Below are positions 1 to 8,674 of a stretch of 29,101 nucleotides of DNA, one piece after another (position 1 is the first letter of the stretch; each line of letters opens with the position of its first letter). The notes beneath the pieces are model-generated. The model did no database searches, was not told the origin of the DNA, and saw nothing but the letters and a program-made list of their open reading frames with translations. The position numbers were made by a program, and so were the translations under genes. Source of the stretch: CAYRLZ01 sp964425275 (GTDB lineage Bacteria > Hydrothermota > Tepidihabitantia > Tepidihabitantales > JBDRVQ01); assembly GCA_964425275.1 (NCBI GenBank), contig CAYRLZ010000081.1:1-29101 (forward strand), in the 5' to 3' direction.

Positions 1-560
1 ATAATAGAGATTTATCCCCTGATTAACCTGGGAATAATTCCAAGGTATCAATACACTGCCCGTGATGTCGTTACTGGGACGACATTTATTGCCTATGCCG
101 AGGAGTTAAAAGTAGATAAACTCTATGAGATTTATCTTTCTCCTCTTAACCTGGCGCAAGACACATGGGATTCCATTAGAGGAGGTGGAGATAACTACCG
201 ACAGTGGGCAAGAATTCATTGGTTCTATTTACAAAAAGAAAGACTCGGGCTTTTCTTTGGTGGTGGCAAGTTTTGGTAGTCGGCACCGGACAATTCCAAT
301 GAAAAGACCGGAGTGGAATGGGTGCGTGGAGAATTTTTCTGGGAGGTGTGATGCGGAATTTTATGAGGTAGAGAGTTTTAGAGACCGGGAGGACTTTTTG
401 AGCAAAGCGTATACCTTTACTCTTTATTTCAATTTAGAGAGAAGTAATAAATATTGAAACAGGGTTAACTCCGCGGGAGGAGGTCTTTGCTAAAACCCAT
501 ATAAAGGATAATTGCTTTTTTTGTTTTGCTTCTTGCGTTCTGGATGATTTAGAGATATTT
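1..560 (+). pseudogene. Degraded DDE (rve-type) transposase remnant, 5' end outside window
   Basis: Three reading frames are needed to follow this protein. Frame 1 (from base 1) carries a TARDVVTGTTF segment, which looks like the first catalytic Asp strand of an integrase-core fold. Frame 2 (from about 125) carries TTDSGQEF, the second Asp, and EWNGCVENF, which fits the NG-x-VE motif with the catalytic Glu. It stops at 455-457. Frame 3 (from about 453) then reads TGLTPREEVF, matching the usual C-terminal TPxE segment of IS481/IS3-like transposases. The shifts fall near 120-150 and near 440-455, so the gene is inactive. The 3' limit is approximate and no terminal inverted repeat could be assigned, because the left end lies outside the window. 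The family call rests on motif order; the exact IS family is uncertain. Confidence 0.65.
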
Positions 561-662
561 AGTGAGGACTTTCTTCCTAAGAACGATGTCCCCGAACACC
601 ACATCTTTTTAATCATATCTATGTTTTACCCTTTTTTATCCATCTATTTACTGGTAGATAAC

Positions 663-3194
663 TTATCGGATGACGATAACCTTGAGGGGAGTTTCTTTCT
701 CGGATGAAGGATTTTCTCTCGTCTTTATTATGTATACCCCAGAGGGAATGAAGCCCGACATCTTTTTGCCGGTGATATTATAAATTTCTATAAGGGGATT
801 AGTGGAATAAAGTTGAAGGTATTTCCTATTGGTGAGGATAGTTGGTATCTTAATTTTTCTCTTTTCTTTTGGTATTTCGGTGATTGCGCTCGGGTGAAAG
901 AAGTTGAGGAGTTCTCTTAAAAATTGGGTCCTTGTCATATAACTCGGTCGGGCGGACGGACGATTTATTGCCTCAAAACCAAAGCCGAGGAATATGACTG
1001 ATGAGGGGCCTTCTCGGAAATATATCCCGGCTGGTTCTCTTTGTAGGGTATCGTAAAATAGGAAAGGTCGGGCGATACCCTGTGGGATTAGTTCGTCTCT
1101 TGACCTCTGGTTATTGGCACCGCCGGTTCCTGCGGTGGCGGAGATGGTAAAATTCCGGCCCAGAGAATCTTCTTTATTGCCGGCGACAAAATATCCAGAT
1201 ACACTATCCCTTCCTAACCGCACCTTTAAGACCTCCCGCAAAAATCTACTCCCCTGTAAGTCCTGGGCGATATTTTGACCGGTAAGCAAGAGATTGGCAC
1301 CGTTCTGTAAAATATAGCGGAGGCTATCCTGGTCAGTAGAATCAATGGTGGAAGAAGCGGCATCGCCGGTATACCAGATTAAGGTCCTTAAAAGGAATTG
1401 GTTTAAGAGAGAAATCGGGAAGAGACCGGAGACATTTCTCCGCCAAAGGCAATAGGTGATGCCGAGTGTATCCAGGGTAGAGGTGTAATAGGTCTCATAA
1501 AGACTCTGCGGGTCATCGTTGACTAAAAGGAGTGAGGCGGGAAGAAGCCAAAAGGAAATGGTGGTGTCTCCAAAAATCCGCACCAACCACTCTTTATTGG
1601 GATAGGGGATATTAGGATAGGCTTTTATTACAAAGGAAGTGTCAAAGAGGGTAAGGTTAAATTGACCGGATGAGTCGGTAGATGCGGAATCAAATGGGCT
1701 GGAAAGATTGTTGAGATAGGCAAAGAGTTTTGCCTGGACCGGTTGGGAAGAGAGGGAATCAAGGAGTCTGCCGGATAGATTTCGGTAGGAATAAACCTTA
1801 AACTTAATCCCTGCGGTATCGTTTTCCCGCCGTTCTTCCCTAAAATAGTCGGTAAAGGAGGAAAGGGAATACATACCTCCGGAATCACATAGAAGTGGAG
1901 AAAAATTCAGGGTGTCCAGTTTTAAGAAATCAAGGTTAATCGTTGTATCCTGATTTAGAACTCCCCGCAATCTACATTGCGTGTTTGCGACATCTCTTTT
2001 TCCATAATTGGTGGCGATGACCTTTATTGGAATTGTCTCCCCTTCCAAATAGACCTTTTTCTTCTCCGGACTTAAAAATCTTATAACTCCGACATCGTAG
2101 TTGAAAACCGGTGCGGCATAAAAGTCCATCGCCATAAAATCAAGGTAAGAAGAAATCCAGGTCTGGTCCATATTGGGGCTCTCACCAAAGGTCGCCGGGA
2201 TACCACCGTCATCGTCTTTATCTTCAAAGAGGAGGGTGTCCATTAAATAGTGGTGATAACTTAAAAATCTCGGGATATGGGTGACCTCATAGATTGATTT
2301 GAAGGCATGAGCAATCCAGATATTCCAGGAGTTATTCCATTGGCCAGAAGGGATAAAAAATGGTAGGGAATCGCCGTAGGTCAAGAGCCATCTCTTTCCG
2401 GCAACCGTATCCTCTCGGCAAAAAGAGTTTGCCACACCCCATAAGGCGGTCCCTCCGGACATCGCCCAAATTGCCGATAAGAGGCGACGCGGGTCCTGCT
2501 CAATCCAATTCTTTACCCTCTGGCCATAGGCTAAGGCGGTATCAATTGCGGTTTGATTATTTCTCACCTTTCCATAGTAATAGAGCATTCCGGCGGCAAA
2601 AGAGGTGACGAAGACATTTAGATTACTGGTAAAAGGAAGGGGGTGAGAATAGAGATATTGGAGGCAGGTATCAATATAAGGCTGGTATGATGAGTCATAA
2701 TAGACCTCTCGGTATTTTTGCTCACAGAAGAGGGCGAGCCCACAGTTCCAGACCGAATAGTATTCACTACCCGGTGGTCCTTCCCGATAAGCCGGGAAGC
2801 GCAGGACATAGCCCCAGGCCCTTCGGATATTTATTCGGTAATCATCCCTTTCGGTAAGTTCAAACCAGCGGGTAAAGCACCAGATTGCCTCTTGGGTATT
2901 GTCGGTCTCAACGATATTTCTCAAATGTTCGCCTTCCATAATCCCGCCGAAATTAGGAGAAGAGGAATCAGCAACCTGAAGGGCGGCAATGAAGTCAAGG
3001 GTCTTCTTAATCCTCTCCAAGTAATTGAACCGTCTCTCAATTGTAATCTCGGGTGGTGGCGGCAGGTTCGTTGGCTTAAAGGTCAAAAGGTGGCGCCTCT
3101 GCTCCCAATCTTCCCACATTCGGGTGGCGAAGACCGAAGAGAAGAGGGCAGTTAATAGAAGGAGAAGGGATTTCCCAATAAAATTACGGCGCAC
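663..3194 (-). CDS. Large secreted protein with C-terminal sorting domain
   Basis: The predicted protein has 843 residues. I chose the GTG at 3194: a strong GGGAGGTG Shine-Dalgarno lies at 3209-3202 with 7 nt spacing, and the residues that follow (RRNFIGKS, then a Leu-rich stretch) form a signal peptide. The longer ATG at 3251 would overlap the upstream gene by 68 bp; the GTG overlaps by 11 bp. After the signal peptide comes an all-helical region rich in Trp and Tyr (to about residue 380), possibly an alpha/alpha toroid. Next are an Ig/CARDB-like segment, a carboxypeptidase-regulatory-like repeat, and a segment starting LLLVNDDPQ that resembles class-I glutamine-amidotransferase-like surface domains. 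The last 60 residues (IEIYNITGKKM, then PSGVYIIKT) are a FlgD-like / Por-type sorting tail. It is the last gene of a five-gene operon. The substrate or enzymatic role is unknown. Confidence 0.75.
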   Translation of the reverse strand: MRRNFIGKSLLLLLTALFSSVFATRMWEDWEQRRHLLTFKPTNLPPPPEITIERRFNYLERIKKTLDFIAALQVADSSSPNFGGIMEGEHLRNIVETDNTQEAIWCFTRWFELTERDDYRINIRRAWGYVLRFPAYREGPPGSEYYSVWNCGLALFCEQKYREVYYDSSYQPYIDTCLQYLYSHPLPFTSNLNVFVTSFAAGMLYYYGKVRNNQTAIDTALAYGQRVKNWIEQDPRRLLSAIWAMSGGTALWGVANSFCREDTVAGKRWLLTYGDSLPFFIPSGQWNNSWNIWIAHAFKSIYEVTHIPRFLSYHHYLMDTLLFEDKDDDGGIPATFGESPNMDQTWISSYLDFMAMDFYAAPVFNYDVGVIRFLSPEKKKVYLEGETIPIKVIATNYGKRDVANTQCRLRGVLNQDTTINLDFLKLDTLNFSPLLCDSGGMYSLSSFTDYFREERRENDTAGIKFKVYSYRNLSGRLLDSLSSQPVQAKLFAYLNNLSSPFDSASTDSSGQFNLTLFDTSFVIKAYPNIPYPNKEWLVRIFGDTTISFWLLPASLLLVNDDPQSLYETYYTSTLDTLGITYCLWRRNVSGLFPISLLNQFLLRTLIWYTGDAASSTIDSTDQDSLRYILQNGANLLLTGQNIAQDLQGSRFLREVLKVRLGRDSVSGYFVAGNKEDSLGRNFTISATAGTGGANNQRSRDELIPQGIARPFLFYDTLQREPAGIYFREGPSSVIFLGFGFEAINRPSARPSYMTRTQFLRELLNFFHPSAITEIPKEKRKIKIPTILTNRKYLQLYSTNPLIEIYNITGKKMSGFIPSGVYIIKTRENPSSEKETPLKVIVIR

Positions 3195-4863
3195 CCTGTG
3201 GCACCTCCCAATTACACTTAAAGACAACCATCGTTGAGCGGATTGGCTCAACGATGAGATTCGTTATTAAGATACCGGCTAAGGTGCGAGCCCGGGGCAC
3301 AAAGTCGTATTCACTTGCGGTATTATCCAAAATATCAGCGACATAGACCGGGGTGAGAAATTTTGCCCCCAAAAGGTCAGGGAACCAGTTCGGGAATATT
3401 ACCAGATAGTCGGGTTTCTTATTTCGGAGATAGTCGAGGAGGCTAAAAACTTTTGCGCCGCTCCTGGAAAGTTTACGGAGGTATGTGACCTCGGGTGTTA
3501 TTAACCCTAAAAGGTCAAGGATTCGGCGATTGGCAAAGTAACCAATCGCCCCAACATCATTGGTGGCAATGACCGCCTCCTTTGGGGTATTTTTTGATAG
3601 CCACTCACCAATTGCCACCTGCTGACGATTAATTGAAAAGACCGCATCGGCTGTATTTCGGGCACCCTGTAAGCCAGTAGAGATGAAATTAAAGAGTGCC
3701 GGGATAACTAAGAGAAAAAGAACCGCGGGACGCATCTTTTTTTTCACCTTCCTTAAAATAAAGCCGCCGCCCAGAACCGCAATAAGAACCATGGCCGCGG
3801 TTGGAGGACCGAGATAGCGCCCGTTCTGAAATGCCGGACCGACAAAAGGGGCAACCATACCCAAAAGTGGGGGATAAAATAGAGCGATAAAGCAAATCAG
3901 AAGACTTTTCCTCCATTGGAGGGCTTGGTAGCAAAGCTCGATGATACCGAAAAGAGAAAGGATGAGAAGAATTGGGTTTGCCCGATAGAGATGGGCAATA
4001 AAGCCACCGAAATAGATGAAAGGTGATTGAAAGAGCAAGAACTTGATTCGGGAAAGATTGCCTTGGGCGAGGGCGGAGAAGAGACTCGTCTCACCAACCT
4101 TAGCCACATAGGTTTGGGGAAAGAGGGAATTGACCAGAGTAAGGTTTAAGGCAAAGTAAGGGAGGAGGGTGAGGAGATAGATTCCCAAACCAAGCCAGTA
4201 GCGAAAAACCCGGCGCGAGATAATAATATCCAAAATAAGGAATAGAGCAAGGAGTAAACATTCCGGTCGGGTATAGACCGCCAGTCCAAAAAAGAACCAG
4301 GGCAAAACTCCCTTCCAACCCTTAGGGCTTTTAAGATGATAATAGAGACCTGATAGGCATAAGGCAACCGATAGGTTCACTTCCATCCCTGAGACCATTG
4401 CCCAGCCAAAATGGCTCAAGAGGGCAAAAGATAACCCGGTTATTAGCCCAGCCAATTGGTTTTTTGTTATATAGGTGACAATCCGGAAACCGATTAAGGC
4501 ACTGAGATAAAGACTTACCATACCGAGCAGTTTGACAATCAAAACAAACCTTGAACTGTCTCCAAACAAAAAGTAAAAGAAGGCAAGGAGCAGGGTCCAG
4601 AGCGGAGCGGTTGAACCCTGCACCGGTTCACCTTGATTGTAGGCAAAGCCAAAGCCTTTGGCCAGGTTTCTGGCAAATGTGAGATGAATCCAGGGGTCGT
4701 CAAGGGGAAAGCCGAGCCTGCCTGTTCGGTTTAACTCGGTAAAAAGATAGAATAAAAAGATAAATACCACGAAAGAAAGGATAATCACTGCTGACCACCA
4801 GGGTAGTCGGTCGCTTTGCGGTTGGTTTATTTTCCGAAGGGGTATTTGACCCTTTCTCTTCAT
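3184..4863 (-). CDS. GT-C-like polytopic membrane glycosyltransferase
   Basis: This 559-residue protein has about 10-12 hydrophobic segments. A short N-terminal cytoplasmic tail and one TM helix lead into a first extracytoplasmic loop with PLDDPWIHLTFARNLA. The acidic DD pair there sits where GT-C enzymes (GT39, ArnT-like) place their catalytic Asp. The sequence QGEPVQGSTAPLWTLLLAFF next to it is also typical of that class. The C-terminal 160 residues form a soluble domain (from about INRQQVAIGEWLSKNTP). Such enzymes move a sugar from a polyprenyl-phosphate donor onto a protein or glycan on the outer face of the membrane. Donor and acceptor cannot be read from the sequence. The start ATG overlaps the stop of the upstream TPR gene as ATGA (4863-4860), implying translational coupling. 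It lies between two TMTC-like genes and a secreted protein, which suggests shared substrates. Confidence 0.75.
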   Translation of the reverse strand: MKRKGQIPLRKINQPQSDRLPWWSAVIILSFVVFIFLFYLFTELNRTGRLGFPLDDPWIHLTFARNLAKGFGFAYNQGEPVQGSTAPLWTLLLAFFYFLFGDSSRFVLIVKLLGMVSLYLSALIGFRIVTYITKNQLAGLITGLSFALLSHFGWAMVSGMEVNLSVALCLSGLYYHLKSPKGWKGVLPWFFFGLAVYTRPECLLLALFLILDIIISRRVFRYWLGLGIYLLTLLPYFALNLTLVNSLFPQTYVAKVGETSLFSALAQGNLSRIKFLLFQSPFIYFGGFIAHLYRANPILLILSLFGIIELCYQALQWRKSLLICFIALFYPPLLGMVAPFVGPAFQNGRYLGPPTAAMVLIAVLGGGFILRKVKKKMRPAVLFLLVIPALFNFISTGLQGARNTADAVFSINRQQVAIGEWLSKNTPKEAVIATNDVGAIGYFANRRILDLLGLITPEVTYLRKLSRSGAKVFSLLDYLRNKKPDYLVIFPNWFPDLLGAKFLTPVYVADILDNTASEYDFVPRARTLAGILITNLIVEPIRSTMVVFKCNWEVPQGAP

Positions 4864-6671
4864 TTTAATTTTAACTTTTCTTCTTCTATCTCTTTTAGGC
4901 TATTTTGTGCCGGGCGGAAATCAGGCATTAACTCTAAGGTTTTAAGGAATTCAAATTCTGCCTCAGTAAGTCGGCCAAGACGCTTTAAGGCAACACCGAG
5001 ATTGTAATGAGCAAGCACATTATCAGGTTGATTTTTTATTGCCTGGCGGAATTTGGTAATCGCGCTATCCAGTCTACCCCGGGCAAGTAGGATTTCGCCT
5101 AAGTTATTGTGGGCAAGGGACAGGTCGGGCTTAAGTGCGATTGCCTGCCGAAAACGAGCCTCGGCTTCCGGGATGTTACCGGCCAATTGTAATGCGACAC
5201 CTAAGTTATTGTGGGCAAGGGCAAAATCCGGTGCCAGGGCAAGCGCCTTTTGGTATTCGGTGATTGCTTCGTTCAATTTACCGGCTTCCAGTAAGGCACT
5301 CCCTAAATTATTATGGGCCGGGGCATGGTTGGGATTTAAGATTAAGGCACGGCGATGGGCAGCAATTGCCCCTTCTATGTCACCCGACTCTTTAAGGGTG
5401 ATGCCTAAGTTGTCATAGGCATCCGGGGAAGACGGCGCTTCTTTGACCATTGTCTGATAGAGCGTCAAGTTATTTCGCCAGACCGGCATCCGCTGGATTA
5501 TATCCCAAGCCCAAAGGAGGAGATAAAAAATGGAGAATGAGATGATAAGAATAAAGCGCCTTCTATTCTTCATATTTAATCTTAGGAGATAGACCCAAGC
5601 CAAGACTAAACCGAAGGTTGGCAAATAGAGTAGCCTTTCGGCAAAATATGAGACACCCGGTGGGAACCAATTGCAACTGGGCAGGGTGAAGAAGAGAAAG
5701 AAGGCACTACCGGTCCGGAGCGGTAATTTTAGAGAACGGGATAATGAAAGCCCGAGCAAAAGCCCGAAAGAGGCAATTCCAACAAAAGTCAGCCAACCAA
5801 TCTTGGCAAATTCTCTTGGACCGGAATAAACTAAACGATGGGTAAAGGGCACAAGTGAGAGAAAGACGGCCCGGCCCAAGGCATTCAAAACCAAAAGGAT
5901 TCTCTGAATAGAACTTACCCTTTCCCACCTTGGAAAATATCCCTTGAGTACCAACCAGCGGACAAAAAGATATAAGAGAGAGATTGCCACTAAGGAAATG
6001 AAGAGAAGCCGATTATTAGGGGTTTCTTTTCTCTTTTGGGATTTTTCTGGACAAAAGAGGACTAATAACGGAAAGAGGATGGCTGACTCCTTGGAGAGAA
6101 GGGCAAAGGCAAAGGTAAGAAGAATAATTAAAAGTAAGGTTACGGTCGGTCGGTTGTTGTAGCGCAAAAGGGCAAGAAAACTAAGAAAGATAAAGAGAGT
6201 CATCAGGATATCGGTGCGTCCGGCAATAAAGGCGACCGATTCAATATGCATCGGATGAAGGGTAAATAATAGACCACCGATAAGAACGAGCCAGAAAGAT
6301 GAGAATAACTTAGTTAGAAGATAGGCAACCAGAACTCCAGCCAGGGTGTTGAGCAGGATATTGGTCAAGTGATAACCGGATGGATTTTTGCCCCAGAACT
6401 GGTAATCAATCCAGAAACTTAGGGTAATCAATGGTCGGTAATAGGGGTTCCGTTGCCATTCGCCGCTGGACTCTAATACCGGGAAACTTTTGCCAAAAAG
6501 GGGCAGAGGGTTTTTAGTATCTAAGGACGGATTTTTAACAATTAGGGTCAAATCATCCCAGACAAAATTATAACGGATGGTTGGGAGATAAATTAAACTA
6601 CTCAAACCAATAATCAGGAATGCACACCAGAGGCGATTAGGTAATTGGGTTGGGTATGTCTGGGCTTTCAT
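4860..6671 (-). CDS. TMTC-like membrane glycosyltransferase with C-terminal TPRs (copy 2)
   Basis: The protein has 603 residues. The N-terminal half is polytopic and carries the signatures of the TMTC family (O-mannosyltransferases, GT105-like): NFVWDDLTLIVKNP in the first loop, HPMHIESVAFIAGRTDIL (the GR-x-D motif), and SCNWFPPGVSYFAERLLYLP. The C-terminal portion from about residue 415 has five 34-residue TPRs (AxAHNNLGxAL type) and a capping helix ending in EIEEEKLKLK. The family glycosylates proteins at the membrane; the TPRs probably bind the acceptor or a partner. It is a tandem paralogue of the upstream gene, starting within an ATGA overlap (6671-6668) and ending in another (4863-4860). 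The upstream copy has one extra TPR. DNA-level identity between the copies is patchy and locally very high. The family call is strong; the sugar is unknown. Confidence 0.82.
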   Translation of the reverse strand: MKAQTYPTQLPNRLWCAFLIIGLSSLIYLPTIRYNFVWDDLTLIVKNPSLDTKNPLPLFGKSFPVLESSGEWQRNPYYRPLITLSFWIDYQFWGKNPSGYHLTNILLNTLAGVLVAYLLTKLFSSFWLVLIGGLLFTLHPMHIESVAFIAGRTDILMTLFIFLSFLALLRYNNRPTVTLLLIILLTFAFALLSKESAILFPLLVLFCPEKSQKRKETPNNRLLFISLVAISLLYLFVRWLVLKGYFPRWERVSSIQRILLVLNALGRAVFLSLVPFTHRLVYSGPREFAKIGWLTFVGIASFGLLLGLSLSRSLKLPLRTGSAFFLFFTLPSCNWFPPGVSYFAERLLYLPTFGLVLAWVYLLRLNMKNRRRFILIISFSIFYLLLWAWDIIQRMPVWRNNLTLYQTMVKEAPSSPDAYDNLGITLKESGDIEGAIAAHRRALILNPNHAPAHNNLGSALLEAGKLNEAITEYQKALALAPDFALAHNNLGVALQLAGNIPEAEARFRQAIALKPDLSLAHNNLGEILLARGRLDSAITKFRQAIKNQPDNVLAHYNLGVALKRLGRLTEAEFEFLKTLELMPDFRPAQNSLKEIEEEKLKLK

Positions 6672-8632
6672 CGTCTCTTCAATTTAATTTTTTCTTCTAT
6701 CTCTTTTAGACTATTTTGTGCCGGGCGAAAATCAGGCAAAAGTTCTAAGGTTTTAAGGAACGCTTTTTCCGCCTCGGTGAGTCGGCCAAGACGGATTAAG
6801 ACTCTCCCGAGATGGTAATGGGCCAGGGCATAATTAGGGTCAATCTCTATTGCCCGACCGAAGAAATAGAGAGCACTATCCAGTCTACCCCGGGCAAGTA
6901 GGATTTCACCTAAGTTATTGTGGGCAAGGGCTAGGTCGGGCTGTAATGCCAGTGCCTGACGATATTCTTTTTCTGCCCCCTTCAAGTCGTTCAGTTGGTG
7001 GAGGGCAACCCCTAAGTTATTGTGAATTATTGCCACATCCGGTTTCAGTCTTAGCGCCTGGCGGTATTCAGAAATAGCACCTAAAACATCGCCTTTTTCC
7101 AGTAGGATATTGCCCAAGTAGTTATGCAAATCATAGTCATTTGGTTTTAATGACACCGCCTTACGGAACTCCTGGAGTGCACCTTCTAAATCCCCTCGGG
7201 CTTTTAAGACCTTGCCTAAACTAACCCGCGCCTCAAATAGATTTGGGTCAATTACCAGTGCCTGCTTGAAGGCACAAATCGCAGCGGTGGTGTCGCCAGT
7301 ATCTAAAAGCATTCCGGCCAAAAGGGAATGGGCATCGGCATTTCTCTTCTCTTCTTTCACCATCACCTTTTGCAGTGTCAGGTTATTTTGCCAGATTGGT
7401 ATTCTCTTTTGAGAATCCCAACCCAAGGCAACAATATATAAAAGAGAGAGCCCAATTAAGATTAACCGCAAAGCAAGCCTTTTTGCCACTCCTTTGCCCA
7501 GGGCAAGCCCAGTTAAAATTATACCAAAGAGAGGTAGGTAAAGCAGACGTTCCGAGAGATAAGAAGGACCCGGGGGAAAGAGATTACAAGCTGGGAGGAT
7601 GAATAAAAGAAACCAAAGGCTACCAATTCCAACCATCGTCTTGGGAAACAGAAGTGCCAGAAAAGAGTTGAGGATAAGGCTAGTAAAACCGAGTAATGTT
7701 GGCCAACCAAAGGCCGTGAACTCTGAGATATCAGAATAGGTGAGCCGATGGCAAAAGGGGAAGATTGAGAGAAGAGAATACCGACCAAGGGCATTGACAA
7801 TTAGGAAAGTCCTCTCTTTTAAGGTGACCTCTCCGAAAGAGACCGAAACCCCTTTCAGGACTAAAAAACGGGCGATAAGATATAGCCCGGTTATCACAAT
7901 CAGAAGACCAAAGACCAACCAAACTCTGCCGCTTCTTTTGTGGTGTCGCAATAAAGGGATGAAGGATACCAAAGCCAAGAGCGGAAAGAGGATGGCTGAC
8001 TCCTTGGAGAGAAGGGCACAGGCAAAGGTGAGGAGAATAATTACTAATAAACCCCAGGTCGGGCTTTTTTGGTAACGCAAAAGGGCAAGAAAACTAAGAA
8101 AGATAAAGAGGCTCATCAGAATATCGGTGCGTCCGGCGATAAAGGCGACCGATTCCACATGCGCTGAATGGAGGGTAAAGAATAAGCCACCCAAAAGAGC
8201 CGGCCAGAAAGATGAGAATAACCTCCAAAATAGAGAAACCGCCAGTAGTCCGGATAAGGTATTTAGGAGGATATTGGTCAAATGATAGCCCGATGGGTTT
8301 TTGCCCCAGATTTTATTGTCCGCCCAGAAACTGAGCATCACCAAAGGACGGTAGTAGGAATGGGGAATTATCCCTCTACTTGCCCAGGAGTGGGTGAAAC
8401 TCTGCCCAAATAACTTCACCGGTGATGAGGTTTTTATATCTGGGTTGTCGACAATTAAGACATAGTCATCCCAGACAAAATTATGCCTTAATGTCGGGAG
8501 ATAGATTAGACTACTGAGACCAACGATTAGAAGGAGAAAAAAGAATTGTCTTTTCTTTTTTAGTCTTAGATCGGCATTTCCCTCCCGACTTTTTGGGTAC
8601 GGTTCGTCGCTTCGGGCGGTCTTTCTCTTCAT
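6668..8632 (-). CDS. TMTC-like membrane glycosyltransferase with C-terminal TPRs (copy 1)
   Basis: This 654-residue paralogue of the downstream gene has the same architecture. A charged cytoplasmic N-terminus (RKTARSDEPYPKSREGNADL) precedes TM1. It has NFVWDDYVLIVDNPDI with the WDD motif, HSAHVESVAFIAGRTDIL, and ACNLFPPGPSYLSERLLYLP. Six TPRs follow from about residue 430, ending in the same PDFRPAQNSLKEIEE cap. In eukaryotes the TMTC family performs O-mannosylation of secretory-pathway proteins; bacterial members are inferred to use lipid-linked sugars at the periplasmic face. It starts 42 nt after the M14 peptidase stop and ends in an ATGA overlap with copy 2. Having two copies side by side suggests different acceptors or donors, or a heteromeric pair. 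The family is confidently recognised; the specificity is not. Confidence 0.82.
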   Translation of the reverse strand: MKRKTARSDEPYPKSREGNADLRLKKKRQFFFLLLIVGLSSLIYLPTLRHNFVWDDYVLIVDNPDIKTSSPVKLFGQSFTHSWASRGIIPHSYYRPLVMLSFWADNKIWGKNPSGYHLTNILLNTLSGLLAVSLFWRLFSSFWPALLGGLFFTLHSAHVESVAFIAGRTDILMSLFIFLSFLALLRYQKSPTWGLLVIILLTFACALLSKESAILFPLLALVSFIPLLRHHKRSGRVWLVFGLLIVITGLYLIARFLVLKGVSVSFGEVTLKERTFLIVNALGRYSLLSIFPFCHRLTYSDISEFTAFGWPTLLGFTSLILNSFLALLFPKTMVGIGSLWFLLFILPACNLFPPGPSYLSERLLYLPLFGIILTGLALGKGVAKRLALRLILIGLSLLYIVALGWDSQKRIPIWQNNLTLQKVMVKEEKRNADAHSLLAGMLLDTGDTTAAICAFKQALVIDPNLFEARVSLGKVLKARGDLEGALQEFRKAVSLKPNDYDLHNYLGNILLEKGDVLGAISEYRQALRLKPDVAIIHNNLGVALHQLNDLKGAEKEYRQALALQPDLALAHNNLGEILLARGRLDSALYFFGRAIEIDPNYALAHYHLGRVLIRLGRLTEAEKAFLKTLELLPDFRPAQNSLKEIEEKIKLKRR

Positions 8633-8674
8633 CCTCTTTGCTCAGTTTAATTAAATCCAAGAGGGTAGTTACCA

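Noticed and set aside
3192..3251. ATG at 3251 as start of the large secreted protein
   Set aside because: It would add 19 residues inside the upstream gene. The GTG at 3194 has an ideal Shine-Dalgarno and places the signal peptide at the N-terminus.
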